Shown here: positions 26,945-36,193 of the stretch, in pieces
Numbering within the stretch: the stretch's first letter is position 1
Layout of the letters: each line of letters starts with the position of its first letter
Source of the DNA: Streptomyces flaveus
GTDB taxonomy: Bacteria; Actinomycetota; Actinomycetes; Streptomycetales; Streptomycetaceae
Direction: 5' to 3'
Length of the DNA stretch: 64,000 nucleotides
NCBI RefSeq assembly: GCF_014647675.1
Contig: NZ_BMPQ01000002.1
Location: forward strand, 683,222 to 747,221
Notes under the pieces: model-generated
The model's database searches: none
What the model was told of the DNA's origin: nothing
What the model saw: only the letters and a program-made list of their open reading frames with translations
Translations under genes and position numbers: made by a program

Positions 26945-27697
26945 CTACCTCACCGGCAGGTGGTAAGACACCCGGTACCGGTCAGCCGGTACCACCACGT
27001 CCGCCGTCTCCACCGGCCGGCCCGACGCGAAGAACGTGCGCTGGATAACCAGGACCACGTGGCCAGGAACACCGCCCAGAGCGGCCAGCTCCTCCGCGAG
27101 ACCAGGCCGCGCGGCGACTTCCTCCGTGACGTTGTCCACGATGACGTTGATGGCCGCCATGCGTTCGGCCACGCCCATGCCGCCGAGGGGGCCCTCCTCG
27201 GGGAGCATCACGGGGGTGCGGCCCGTGACGGCCAGCGGTTCCCAGGACGTGGAGAGCATGATCGTCTCGCCTGCGTCCCGGAAGACGTACTGCGTGCACA
27301 TCACGCGGTCACCCGGAGCGATGGCCAGCCGCGAGGCGATCGCGGCGCTTGCCTCGGCCTGGCGACTGTGCGACTCCCAGGTGCCGCGCGCCTCGGCGTC
27401 GGCCTGCTCCTGGCGGAACGGGGTGGCGCCGCTCTCCGGCCTGTATCCGGAGCGGGCGATGCGGCGTGGCACGGGGCGTGCGCGCACATACGTACCGGAT
27501 CCCGAGCGGCCCTCGACCAGCCCCTCGGCCATCAGCACCTTGCGGGCCTCCAGGGCCACCGTGTCCGAAACGCCGTACTCCTGGCGGATTCTGGCCTGGG
27601 ACGGGAGCCGGGTGTGGGGTGGCAGCGAGCCGTCGACGATCTTCTTGCGGAGATCACCCGCGACACGGAGGTACGCCGGCTGCTCACCGAATGCCAC
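26945..27697 (-). CDS. GntR-family transcriptional regulator with UTRA domain
   Basis: A 250-residue protein. The N-terminal winged HTH (residues 5-75: AYLRVAGDLRKKIVDGSLPP, then LPSQARIRQEYGVSDTVALEARKVL) is the GntR signature; the C-terminal UTRA domain (about 100-245) is the effector-binding part. It starts with GTG at 27697, with GGGAG about 8 nt upstream. A 15-bp palindrome GCAACCC-A-GGGTTGC at 27737-27751, 40 bp upstream, is a likely operator. Such regulators in actinobacteria include conjugation-control proteins; the effector is unknown. Confidence 0.88.
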   Translation of the reverse strand: MAFGEQPAYLRVAGDLRKKIVDGSLPPHTRLPSQARIRQEYGVSDTVALEARKVLMAEGLVEGRSGSGTYVRARPVPRRIARSGYRPESGATPFRQEQADAEARGTWESHSRQAEASAAIASRLAIAPGDRVMCTQYVFRDAGETIMLSTSWEPLAVTGRTPVMLPEEGPLGGMGVAERMAAINVIVDNVTEEVAARPGLAEELAALGGVPGHVVLVIQRTFFASGRPVETADVVVPADRYRVSYHLPVR

Positions 27698-27736
27698 TGG
27701 CCGCTCCCATCAGGTTGTACAGACAGCAACAGCGTG

Positions 27737-27751
27737 GCAACCCAGGGTTGC
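27737..27751. promoter_or_regulatory. Candidate GntR operator palindrome
   Basis: GCAACCCAGGGTTGC, perfect 7-bp arms with one central base, 40 bp upstream of the GntR-type gene start. Placement suggests autoregulation. Confidence 0.5.
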
Positions 27752-27864
27752 ATCAAGCAAGTAAAGGCCAGAGAATCACTCGATGTGATGACAGAGGGTG
27801 GGGCAGGTCTTTACCAGGCGCTTTCTCTCCGCTATGGACGCCGGGATCTGCGTATGCCCGGCTG

Positions 27865-29079
27865 TCACACCTCGGCGCCGCCACCCCCGGTGCTGCCGCC
27901 GCTTTCGCCAGGCTCCTCGTCGTAGGTCGGCGGGGTCGTGGCGAGGCCCAAAGCCTTGCGTGCGGTGATCGTCCCCTTGGGGTCGGTGAGGCTCTCGGCC
28001 TTCACGTAGTGCTCGTAGTAGGCGTCCAGGTCAGCTGCCGTGCCGGCCTTCTGCCACTCCTTCTGGGCCGCGTCGAGGTCCTTGACCAGCGCGGTGACCG
28101 GGCCTTGCGCGTCGGCGCCCCAGTCATGGCCGCGGAGTATGCCGACCTGCTCGGTCAGGGCGCCTGAGACCCGCGTCGCCCACTGCTTGTGGCCGGGCAG
28201 GTCGTCCTCGATGTTCCCCTCCAGGGGCACCGACTCCATCGCCTCGTTGTGGACCTGATCCGCCTTCAGGTACGCGATCTGGTCGGCGTCCAGCGTGGTC
28301 TCGTCGCTGCGCAGCGAGCCGGTCAGGCCGGCCGACGCGTCCACGTTGCCGAACAGGCAGCTGATCTCGCGGTCACCCAGGTCCCAGCTCTGCCGGGTCG
28401 GGGTGAAGTAGTAGATGTCGACGTCGTCCGGCAGGGCCCAGGAGTCCATGGCGTACGTGTGCTGAAGCGTGTAGCACTTGTCGTCGGCGGCCTCGGTGAT
28501 GGCGGTGTCACCCGGGTAACCGCCGTTGTCCAGCTGGAAGTTCGCGAAGACCTCGCCGTCGTGCTCGCCCGCGCACGGCACCTCGTCGACGTCGTACGCC
28601 ACGCCTTCCAGCGAGCCGCCCGGCGCATCGAAGCACTCGCCCTTGTCGACGGAGAAGGTCGCGCCCTCCCGCGCGCCCTCCTTGAAGCCCTCCCAGAACT
28701 CGGCCGCGCCGCCGCTCGCGAACGCGAACACGAGGAAGGCGGTGCCGATCCCCGAAAGGATCATGCCGGCGATCGCCATGCCCTTGCCGCGCTCGCCCTT
28801 CCTCCTGATCTGCGCCAGCGCGATGAGGCCGAGGATCAGCCCGATCAGCGGCAGGAAGCAGAGGATGCCGAGCACCAGGGCGGCGATGGCGAAGCCGTTG
28901 ACGGGAGGAGGGGGAGCGGGAGGGGGGTACGGGGAGTGCGGAGGGTAGCCCTGGCCCCAGGACTGATAGCCGTACGGGGCCGGTCCCTGGCCCTGGCCGG
29001 GTGGAGCGCCGTACGGGCCCGGAGGCGGGTACTGGCCGCCTTGGGGCTGCTGGGGCCCAGGGGGCGGAGGTATGTCCAC
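27865..29079 (-). CDS. DUF4190 membrane protein with septum formation-like extracellular part
   Basis: A 404-residue protein beginning at GTG 29079, with GAGGAG upstream. The N-terminal 55 residues are Pro/Gly/Tyr/Gln-rich (low complexity). Two membrane segments follow (FAIAALVLGILCFLPLIGLILG, and MAIAGMILSGIGTAFLVFAF) separated by a basic cytoplasmic loop (IRRKGERGKG), a DUF4190 hairpin. The rest is extracytoplasmic: cysteine pairs (KGECFD, VPCAGEHD, DKCYTLQ, ISCLFG) suggest disulfides. Function unknown; often described as surface or division-related. Confidence 0.85.
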   Translation of the reverse strand: MDIPPPPGPQQPQGGQYPPPGPYGAPPGQGQGPAPYGYQSWGQGYPPHSPYPPPAPPPPVNGFAIAALVLGILCFLPLIGLILGLIALAQIRRKGERGKGMAIAGMILSGIGTAFLVFAFASGGAAEFWEGFKEGAREGATFSVDKGECFDAPGGSLEGVAYDVDEVPCAGEHDGEVFANFQLDNGGYPGDTAITEAADDKCYTLQHTYAMDSWALPDDVDIYYFTPTRQSWDLGDREISCLFGNVDASAGLTGSLRSDETTLDADQIAYLKADQVHNEAMESVPLEGNIEDDLPGHKQWATRVSGALTEQVGILRGHDWGADAQGPVTALVKDLDAAQKEWQKAGTAADLDAYYEHYVKAESLTDPKGTITARKALGLATTPPTYDEEPGESGGSTGGGGAEV

Positions 29080-29291
29080 TACTACCGTGCTCCTCGTCCG
29101 AGCGGTGCGAGAACTGACGTACGACAGGCGCATGGTATGCGGGGGGCGGATGGGGGCGGAACGCGGATGGCGGACGGCGCCGCTCGCGCCTCGTCCTCGC
29201 GGCGGGCCGGGTCACGGACCCGAAGCCGTACCGCGAGGACGAGGGTTGAGGATGGATGAGGCTGAGGACGGGGGTTACTGGCGGCGAGGGC

Positions 29292-30872
29292 TCAGAACTG
29301 CAGTGCCCACGAGTCGATCCGCCCGGTGTCCTGCGCCGCGTTGTCGCTCACTCGGAGCTTCCACGTGCCGTTCGCGACCTCCGACGAGGCGTTCACGGTG
29401 TACGTGGTGTTGATGTTGTCGGCGGAGCCGCCCGTGCCGTACGCCTTCAGCGTGTAGGCGGTCCCGTCGGGGGCGATCAGCTGGACCTGGAGGTCGCCGA
29501 TGTACGTGTGGACGATGCTGACCGGCACGCTCAGGGCCGAGGGTGCGTTGCCCGTGACGCCGGTGACCGCGAGCGGTGACTCGACGGTGGCGTTGTCGGC
29601 GATCGCGTAGTCGCCGCCGTTCTCGAAGCGGGAGCCGGTGGGCGGCGGGGTGGTGCCGCCGCTGCCGACGCGCAGGAGGCGGTTGGGCGAGCCGGTGCCG
29701 GGGCTGGTGACGACTCCGGTGGTGGCGGAGTTGACCAGCGCGGTCTGGACGGCGGCCGGGGTGGCGGTGGGGTTGTCCGCCAGGTAGAGGGCGGCGGCTC
29801 CGGCTACGTGTGGGGTCGCCATGGACGTACCGGAGATGGTGTTCGTCGCGCTGTCGCTCGTGGCCCAGGTGGAGGTGATGGAGGAGCCGGGGGCGAAGAG
29901 GTCCAGGACGGTGCCGAAGTTGGAGTAACTGGCCTTGGCGTCGGTGCTGGTGGTGGCGCCGACGGTGATGGCCTCGGTGACGCGGGCGGGCGAGCGGGTG
30001 CTGGCGTTGACCGTCTCGTTGCCGGCCGCGACGGCGTAGGTGACGCCGGAGGCTATGGAGTTGCGTACGGCGGTGTCGATCGCGGTGTCGACGGTGCCGC
30101 CGAGGCTCATGTTGGCGACGGCCGGCTTGACGGCGTTGGTCGTCACCCAGTCGATGCCCGCGACGACCTGGGCGGTCGTGCCGGAGCCCGAGTTGTTGAG
30201 GACGCGGACGCCGACGATCTTCGCTTTCTTGGCAACACCGTACGCGGTGCCCGCGACCGTACCGGCGACATGTGTGCCGTGGCCGTGGCCGTCCTGGGCG
30301 GTGTTGTCGTTGTCGACGGCGTCGTAGCCGTTGGCGGCCCGGCCGCCGAAGTCGGTGTGGGTGATGCGGACACCGGTGTCGATGATGTAGGCGGTGACGC
30401 CCTCACCTGCGGTGTCGTCGTAGGTGTAGCTCTGGTTCAGCGGGAGGGCCGCCTGGTCGATGCGGTCCAGGCCCCAGGAGGGCGGGCTGGGCTGGGTCGC
30501 CTCGATCGAGAAGACGCGGTTCTGGACGACGGAGGCGACGGCCGGGTCTGCGGCGAACTTCTTCGCCTCGGCCTCGGTCGCCTCGACGGCGTAGCCGTTC
30601 AGCGCCTTCTTGTACGTACGCTCGATGGTGGCGCCGTACTCCTTGGCGAGTGCCCTGCCCTCGGCGGAGCCCGCCTTCGCGGCGTCCGCGTCGAGGGTCA
30701 CGATGTAGCTGTTCGCGATCGTCCCGGGTGCGCCCGCGTACTGGACGGAGCCCACGGGATCCGCGGCGGCCTGGGCGGGGAGAGCGGCGACGAGGCCGGC
30801 GACAAGGGCCGTCGCACTGATTCCGGTGGCGATTCCGGCAAGTCTTCGCCGGGCATGACGCATCACTGCCAT
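29292..30872 (-). CDS. Secreted subtilisin-like serine protease (S8) with P/Homo B domain
   Basis: A 526-residue pre-pro-protein. The signal peptide has a basic start then AGLVAALPAQAAAD; an inhibitor_I9 propeptide follows (residues about 45-125). The catalytic triad is visible: Asp in AYIIDTGVRITHTDFGGR, His in GHGTHVAGT, Ser in GTSMATPHVAGAA. After about residue 405 a short Thr/Pro linker leads to a C-terminal P-domain (IVHTYIGDLQVQLIAPDG, ...WALQF). It is an exported protease that matures by propeptide loss. The start at 30872 has GAGGAGGA at a good distance. Confidence 0.93.
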   Translation of the reverse strand: MAVMRHARRRLAGIATGISATALVAGLVAALPAQAAADPVGSVQYAGAPGTIANSYIVTLDADAAKAGSAEGRALAKEYGATIERTYKKALNGYAVEATEAEAKKFAADPAVASVVQNRVFSIEATQPSPPSWGLDRIDQAALPLNQSYTYDDTAGEGVTAYIIDTGVRITHTDFGGRAANGYDAVDNDNTAQDGHGHGTHVAGTVAGTAYGVAKKAKIVGVRVLNNSGSGTTAQVVAGIDWVTTNAVKPAVANMSLGGTVDTAIDTAVRNSIASGVTYAVAAGNETVNASTRSPARVTEAITVGATTSTDAKASYSNFGTVLDLFAPGSSITSTWATSDSATNTISGTSMATPHVAGAAALYLADNPTATPAAVQTALVNSATTGVVTSPGTGSPNRLLRVGSGGTTPPPTGSRFENGGDYAIADNATVESPLAVTGVTGNAPSALSVPVSIVHTYIGDLQVQLIAPDGTAYTLKAYGTGGSADNINTTYTVNASSEVANGTWKLRVSDNAAQDTGRIDSWALQF

Positions 30873-31110
30873 CTGAGGGATCCTCCTCAATAGGTGGCGC
30901 GCTGGTGGGGGGTGGTGCCGGTGGAGCACACGCAGGTGGTGCGGGCTGGTGCGGGCACACAAAAGAAGACAGGGTCATGCCAAGTTCGGTGACAACCCTG
31001 TGCGTCAGCCGAAAGATTGAGGCTTCCACAGGAATTGCACAAGAGCCCTGCACGGACGTAACACAGGCGCCATACGCCAGTCATGACACAACGTCATAAA
31101 CCGCGCGAGC

Positions 31111-33297
31111 TTACGTGACGGCAGCCAGCCGCTGCTGCTCCTCCTCCACTATCCGGCGGGCGAGGGTGCCGTCCGAGACGTCGACGGCGTCCGGGGTCGC
31201 CTCGGCGACATCGCTGCGGCGGGCGTACGCGTCGAAGAGTCGGGCCTTGTTCTCCAGGATGCGCAGCAGCCGGTCGTCCACGCTGTCCGTGGCAAGCAGG
31301 CGGTGCACCTGGACCGGGCGGACCTGGCCCATACGGTGGGCGCGGGCCACGGCCTGGTGCTCCAGGGTGGGCTTGACCTGCGGTTCGCACAGGATCACCA
31401 CGGACGCCGCCTGGAGGTTGAGGCCGACGCCACCGGCCTCTATCTGGCAGAGCAGCACGGCGTGGCCGTCGGCAGCCGTGAACTCGTCGACCAACTGTTG
31501 TCGGCGGACGGCCGGGACCCCGCCGGCCAGCGGCCCCAACGCGCCATCGCCCAGGGCCTGTTGGACGACGGTGAGTACGTCTCGGAAGTACGAGAACACG
31601 ACCACCTTGAGCCCGTTCTCGGCCGCCTCGGCCACCAGCTCGCGCAGGCGTTGCAGCTTCGCGGACTTCTCGGCGTCCGCGTACGCGGCTCTGCGCATCG
31701 CCATGAAGTTCCCGGCGGCGACCGCCTCGCGGTAGGCCTCCTGGTCGGCGGCGCTGAACTCCTCCCACTCGTCGACCTGGAGCAGCGCGGGCAGTTCGGT
31801 GAGTACGTCCTGCTGGTTGCGGCGCAGGTAGGCGGGGGCGACGGACTTGCGGAAGGTGTGCGGGCCCGCGACCGCGTCCCCTCCCTGGATCTGGGGCACC
31901 AGCTCGGGCTGGAGGTAGCGGACGAGCGTACGGAACTCCTGGACGCGGTTCTCCATCGGCGTACCCGTGAGGAACAGGACGCGCTCGCACCGGTCGGTCC
32001 AGGCGGCGACGGCACGGGAACGGCGGGCGTCGGGGTTCTTCACGTAGTGGGCCTCGTCGACGACGAGTGCGGCCGGGGGTGCCGTCGCTCTGTCCGGCGC
32101 GGGCAGGCTGTGCAGCACGTCGAAGGTGGTGACGGCGACTCCGCCACGCTCACGCCACTCCGCGTACGCGTGCCGACGCTCAGGGCCGTGCACGGGCATC
32201 GTCCGCAGGGTGCTGCGCGAGCGGATCTCGCGGGTCCAGTTGATCAGTACGCTCGCCGGGCAGACCACCAGGAAGTGGCTGTGCCCGTGCGCCGCCAGGT
32301 GCGCGAGCACGGCGATGGCCTGGACCGTCTTGCCGAGCCCCATCTCGTCACCGAGCACCACCCGCCGCTGTGCGAGTGCGAACCGCGCACCGAAGGACTG
32401 GTAGCCGCGCAGCGAGACCCGGCGGTGGGTGTCGTCCAGCCCCTGCGCGTGCACCCGCTCGGCGACCTCCGCCGGCAGGAAGCCCTCGGCGGCCGCGACG
32501 TCGGGAGCGCTGCCGGCGACTTCGGCGAGCTGGCTGTAGTACTCCGTGGAGCGCAGCTCGAAGTCGACCCATGCCTCGGCCTCGGAGGCGGACTCGCGCA
32601 GCAGATCGGTGGAGGCCTGCGCCAGCAGCAGTCGTACGTCCTCGGCGTCTGCGGTGAGTTCGTGCAGCTCCGCGACCGCTACGAGCGCGCTCTCCCGCCG
32701 GGCTCTCGTGGACAGCGCCATCCGCAGCCGCCCACCGGCGGGCTTGGCCGCCGGAAGCAGCACCTTCAGCTTCCGTTCAAGCCGCTCGGCGGCGTCCACG
32801 GCGCGGCGCAGCTCGGGCCCCGCCTCGACCAGCCGCCGCAGCGCGATCACGAGAGCGGTGGTCCGGGGCTCCGGGTGATCGACGTCGATCCGTACGGACA
32901 CGGTCTCCTCGACCGCCCGGGCGATCTGCCGGGCCGCGGCAAGCGCCTGATCGGCGGTCTGCGCCCCGACCCCCGGGATCTGCCGCAGCTCGAACCGGCT
33001 CGCCTCGTACACCTCGCGCACGGACCCGACCCCGGCCGCTTCCAGAGCCGCGATCCGCAACCGCCCCTCGGTGGCGTCCTTCAGCCGCGAAACGGGAATC
33101 CCCGCCAACTCCTCGACGACGAGCCCGGCCTGGATCGGCGCGAGGGCGCCGCGAACCTCATCGACCGCCCGCCGGTGGTCGTCGAGCACTGCCAGAGCGT
33201 CCCCGTGCAGCCGCTCGCCCCGCGCCAGCACGTGCCGCGCCTTCCGGCCCACCGGCGCGAACACGGTCCCGCCGCCCACCCCCTCACCGACTGCCAT
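31111..33297 (-). CDS. SNF2-family DEAD/DEAH helicase
   Basis: A 728-residue ATPase. An N-terminal part contains a helix-hairpin-helix-like stretch (LRQIPGVGAQTADQALAAAR, about 103-123) that suggests DNA binding. The SNF2 core begins at about residue 295: SLRGYQSFGARFALAQ, Walker A GDEMGLGKT at about 316-324, DEAH box VVDEAHYVKN, motif III FLTGTP, motif V/VI QIEAGGVGLNLQAA and HRMGQVRPVQVHRL. Family members move along DNA to remodel protein-DNA complexes; bacterial versions can be in repair, transcription or defence. The start at 33297 has GAGGGG. Confidence 0.9.
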   Translation of the reverse strand: MAVGEGVGGGTVFAPVGRKARHVLARGERLHGDALAVLDDHRRAVDEVRGALAPIQAGLVVEELAGIPVSRLKDATEGRLRIAALEAAGVGSVREVYEASRFELRQIPGVGAQTADQALAAARQIARAVEETVSVRIDVDHPEPRTTALVIALRRLVEAGPELRRAVDAAERLERKLKVLLPAAKPAGGRLRMALSTRARRESALVAVAELHELTADAEDVRLLLAQASTDLLRESASEAEAWVDFELRSTEYYSQLAEVAGSAPDVAAAEGFLPAEVAERVHAQGLDDTHRRVSLRGYQSFGARFALAQRRVVLGDEMGLGKTVQAIAVLAHLAAHGHSHFLVVCPASVLINWTREIRSRSTLRTMPVHGPERRHAYAEWRERGGVAVTTFDVLHSLPAPDRATAPPAALVVDEAHYVKNPDARRSRAVAAWTDRCERVLFLTGTPMENRVQEFRTLVRYLQPELVPQIQGGDAVAGPHTFRKSVAPAYLRRNQQDVLTELPALLQVDEWEEFSAADQEAYREAVAAGNFMAMRRAAYADAEKSAKLQRLRELVAEAAENGLKVVVFSYFRDVLTVVQQALGDGALGPLAGGVPAVRRQQLVDEFTAADGHAVLLCQIEAGGVGLNLQAASVVILCEPQVKPTLEHQAVARAHRMGQVRPVQVHRLLATDSVDDRLLRILENKARLFDAYARRSDVAEATPDAVDVSDGTLARRIVEEEQQRLAAVT

Positions 33298-33538
33298 GCC
33301 GCCCCTCTTGCCCCGTACTTGTGCCGCTTCTGTACCGCTTGTGTGCTGTCTGCCGCGGTGGAGGCACATCTTTCCATGGGGGACTGACAGCGGCGGGGTG
33401 GTCTGGGGGGCGGGGGCGGGGGCGGTACGTACCCGTGATTCCGGCGGCACGTTGGCGAAGTACAGACGCAGCTGGTCGGTGCGGTGCCGCGCGAGTGAGC
33501 CCCGGCAGGTTGCGCCGGGGCTCACTCGGAGTGGTGTG

Positions 33539-34285
33539 TCAGCGGTCCATCAGTACGAAGACGCCCCACCCGAGGTACTCGCGCTGGTACCTGGCGTGCT
33601 GGACGGGTGACACGGTGAGTTCCGCGCGCATCTCGTCGGCGAGCTCGTCGTCGGGGTTGGCATCCAGCCAGCGGCGGATGTTGAGCCACTGCGCCGCGAC
33701 GTACCGGTCCCAGCTGTCCTGGTCGGCGAGGACCATCTCGACGACATCACAGCCCAGGGCGCCGAACTGTTCGAGCAGTTCCGGCAGCGGGAGCAGCTCA
33801 TCCTTGCGGGCCATGTGGCAGCCCTCGACGGTGGCCTGGTCCTGAGGCTCGCGGCGCCAGTACGGTTCGCCGACCAGCATCATGCCGCCGGGTACGAGGC
33901 TGCGGCGCAGGAGTTCGACGGTGCCCGGCACACCGGGGCCGATCCAGGTGGCGCCGAGGCAGGCGGCGATGCCGACCGGATCGTCGGCGACATGGCCCGA
34001 CGCGTCCGCGTGCACGAAGCCGACCCGGTCGGCCACGTCCAGCTCCACGGCCCGCGCGCGGGCGGCGTCGAGGAAGACGGTGCTGATGTCCACCCCGGTG
34101 CCGGTCACACCGTGGTCGCGTGCCCAGGTGCACAGCATCTCGCCCTTGCCGCAGGCGAGGTCGAGCATGCGCGTGCCCGGCGACGGGCTGATGGCCTGAC
34201 CCAGGACGGCCAGTTTTTCGCTGGTGAACGGGTTGGAGATGCGATGTCCGCTCTCGCGGATGGTGAAGCTACGTGGCAGATCCAC
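33539..34285 (-). CDS. Class I SAM-dependent methyltransferase
   Basis: A 248-residue protein starting with GTG at 34285 (AAGGAA upstream). Motif I is MLDLACGKGEMLCTWAR, and motif II/post-I (GTGVDIS) is also present. The C-terminal part has WGVFVLM and no obvious membrane segment. Substrate unknown. A small in-frame-independent ORF (34269-34442) overlaps its start. Confidence 0.85.
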   Translation of the reverse strand: MDLPRSFTIRESGHRISNPFTSEKLAVLGQAISPSPGTRMLDLACGKGEMLCTWARDHGVTGTGVDISTVFLDAARARAVELDVADRVGFVHADASGHVADDPVGIAACLGATWIGPGVPGTVELLRRSLVPGGMMLVGEPYWRREPQDQATVEGCHMARKDELLPLPELLEQFGALGCDVVEMVLADQDSWDRYVAAQWLNIRRWLDANPDDELADEMRAELTVSPVQHARYQREYLGWGVFVLMDR

Positions 34286-34442
34286 TACTGGGATTCCTTC
34301 GGTCCGAGGAGGTCAGAACGGCTGGGGAAGGCGGCTGGCGGAAGCTGGCCGCGATTACCTGGACCGTCATCAAATGCACCTCTTCGGACGCGAGAAGGCC
34401 GAGACCGGTCGAAGGTACGGCCGCTGAGATCGTCGTGTCCAT
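34269..34442 (-). other. Small ORF (57 codons) overlapping the methyltransferase start
   Basis: ATG at 34442 leads to a Ser/Ala/Thr-rich peptide (begins MDTTISAAVPSTGLGLLASE) and stops inside the methyltransferase start region. AGGA is 11 nt upstream, not ideal. It could be a leader or a chance ORF. Confidence 0.25.
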
Positions 34443-34493
34443 CGCATTTCGCGTCCTGCCGGGACACGCCTCGTGCACCAATCGGGGTGGGCC

Positions 34494-34961
34494 TCAATAG
34501 CGCGGCATGTTCGGGATCGCCTTCTCGGCGAGCTCGATGAGCGCCTCGACCTTCTTCAAGTCGGCGGCAACCTCCTCGGGCGTCACGGACGGAGCCTCCG
34601 ACGACCGGTACTCGACTTCGTTGCGCCGCGCCCGCATGCGGTTGAAGGGACGCAGTATGGACCCGAGCGGCGGGTCGAGCTGCGCCCGCACGGCCTCATA
34701 GATAACCGTATGCCCGCCCCGACTGGTGGCACGTAGCCCCTGATTCTGCAGTACCGCGGCCAGCGCTCTGCGCGCGGCGTCATAGGCGAGCGTGTACGCA
34801 CCCTCCGGGTCCGTGGCCGACAGCTGCCGTGCGGAGCCGATATGCGTACGGGCCCGGACCAGTTCCGCTTCGGCGGCCTGCCGGGAAGCGGGTACGCGTT
34901 CAAGCTCGCCACTGCCGATGAGCGAGTCGACCGTCGATCGCCCTTGATTCCAACGCGTCAC
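34494..34961 (-). CDS. HEPN-domain protein, probable toxin of a HEPN-MNT module
   Basis: A 155-residue helical protein. Residues about 45-110 hold the HEPN pattern AYDAARRALAAVLQNQGLR and the conserved RMRARRNEVEYRSSE region, where the RNxxxY/H-type motif of HEPN ribonucleases sits. The start is GTG 34961, overlapping the stop of the MNT gene (GTGA). In known HEPN-MNT pairs the MNT modifies the HEPN protein with AMP or similar; in this sequence the pair order is MNT then HEPN. The role (phage defence or stress TA) is inferred. Confidence 0.75.
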   Translation of the reverse strand: MTRWNQGRSTVDSLIGSGELERVPASRQAAEAELVRARTHIGSARQLSATDPEGAYTLAYDAARRALAAVLQNQGLRATSRGGHTVIYEAVRAQLDPPLGSILRPFNRMRARRNEVEYRSSEAPSVTPEEVAADLKKVEALIELAEKAIPNMPRY

Positions 34962-35548
34962 TGCGCCTCCGGGGCAAGGTTCAACTGGACCAGCGGACGT
35001 TCGCGAACGCTGGTGAGGAACGGATCGTCCGTGCGGGCCTCCCACGCCTCGGCAGGCACCCGATGGACGTTGACCTCACGATGGAGCCGGCGGGACACCG
35101 CCTCGGCAAGGTCGAAGAGCGCGTCGGCATCGGGATCGCCCACAACGAGGACGTCCACATCAGCGGGCGGCGGCCCTGGCTCGCCGCTGTATCGGGCGGC
35201 CCAAGAGCCGTAGATGTAGGCCCGCTGGGCGCCTTCGAGTTCCGCCAACGCCTCGGTGAGCAAGGGCATCGGGCCGAAGGAGACGGCCATGAGGTCGCTC
35301 AGCGGACGGTAGAGCGGGGTATCGGTACGAGCCCTGACGAGGCGGCTGCGCCCCACGCGCCGATCGGTCAGGATGCCACCGCCGGTCAGCCGGTCGACCT
35401 CGCGCAGGACAGCCGTAGGCGTCACTCCGAGATCAGCGGCCAGCTCGGTGAGGCTGTACTCGCGTTCCGGATGCAGGAGCACGAGCGCGAGTAGCTCGCC
35501 TTGCATACGGGATCGGAGGATGGGGAGCAGGACCGGCGAAACTTTCAT
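34958..35548 (-). CDS. MNT-type nucleotidyltransferase with N-terminal winged HTH, antitoxin partner
   Basis: A 196-residue fusion. Residues 1-75 are a winged HTH (LTELAADLGVTPTAVLREVDRL). The C-terminal nucleotidyltransferase shows GS-x-W...D-x-D: YIYGSWAARYSGE, then ADVDVLVVGD. The HTH suggests it also represses its own operon. The ATG at 35548 lies inside the left arm of a 30-bp palindrome (35546-35575), and there is no ribosome-binding site, so the transcript is probably leaderless and repressor binding would block it directly. Confidence 0.85.
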   Translation of the reverse strand: MKVSPVLLPILRSRMQGELLALVLLHPEREYSLTELAADLGVTPTAVLREVDRLTGGGILTDRRVGRSRLVRARTDTPLYRPLSDLMAVSFGPMPLLTEALAELEGAQRAYIYGSWAARYSGEPGPPPADVDVLVVGDPDADALFDLAEAVSRRLHREVNVHRVPAEAWEARTDDPFLTSVRERPLVQLNLAPEAQ

Positions 35549-35575
35549 TGGGCGCAGGATATCATGCGCCCAATG
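35546..35575. promoter_or_regulatory. 30-bp near-perfect palindrome covering the start codon of the MNT gene
   Basis: CATTGGGCGCA (35546-35556) and TGCGCCCAATG (35565-35575) are perfect inverted arms around GGATATCA, whose core GATATC is itself palindromic. The start codon of the HTH-MNT gene is the CAT of the left arm. It is the probable operator. Confidence 0.8.
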
Positions 35576-35775
35576 AAAAATAACAACCAGTAGCGAACTG
35601 CTCACCCTGACAATCCGGCGGGATTGACATCACGACGAACCTGGCGCTGACCATTCCGTTGGGCGACGCACATCTCCCGGATCGGGCCGCCGGTCGGCGC
35701 CGGTGTCCAGCCGCGCGGTGATCAACACGGTGTCCGGCGACGTGTACACAGGGGACACGCGGCACACTTGAGCGC

Positions 35776-36042
35776 GTGACGCAGCCACTGTTCAGGGAGT
35801 CCATCCGAGACCGCGCGCACCTGGCCGCGGTCGTGGAGCGGACCGAGCACGACGACGTGCCCACAGTGATCGCACGCCGAGGCAAGGAGGTGGCCGCGGT
35901 GGTGTCCATCCAGGTGCTTCGGCAGTACCAGGAATGGGAAGAGCGCGAGATCAACCGGATCATCGACGAGCGCACGGCGAACCCGTCGGCCGGTATCCCC
36001 ATCGAAGACGTCATGAGGGAGACGCTGTCGCGCAGCCAGTGA
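35776..36042 (+). CDS. Phd/YefM-family antitoxin, no toxin partner seen
   Basis: An 88-residue protein starting with GTG 35776. The N-terminal part (LAAVVERTEHDDVPTVIARR, then GKEVAAVVSIQVLRQYQEWE) matches the Phd/YefM DNA-binding fold; the C-terminus is an acidic/basic helix for toxin wrapping. Usually a RelE/Doc toxin gene follows; the next 150 bp hold none. The protein may be a solitary antitoxin. Confidence 0.75.
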   Translation: MTQPLFRESIRDRAHLAAVVERTEHDDVPTVIARRGKEVAAVVSIQVLRQYQEWEEREINRIIDERTANPSAGIPIEDVMRETLSRSQ

Positions 36043-36193
36043 GTACCGCACCACTTCCGGCCCGAGGCTCACGCCAAACTCCCGAAGATCCCTCGGGCCA
36101 TCTCCCCCTCGGCCCCCAACACCACCACACTCGTGTCGCAACCCGAGACCATAGATCGGTGCTGGATTTGGATATGCAGACGAGGAGTGTCGC

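Noticed and set aside
31111..34285. SNF2 helicase plus methyltransferase as a defence system
   Set aside because: The two genes are separate, the methyltransferase is not a DNA methylase by motif, and no nuclease partner is present.
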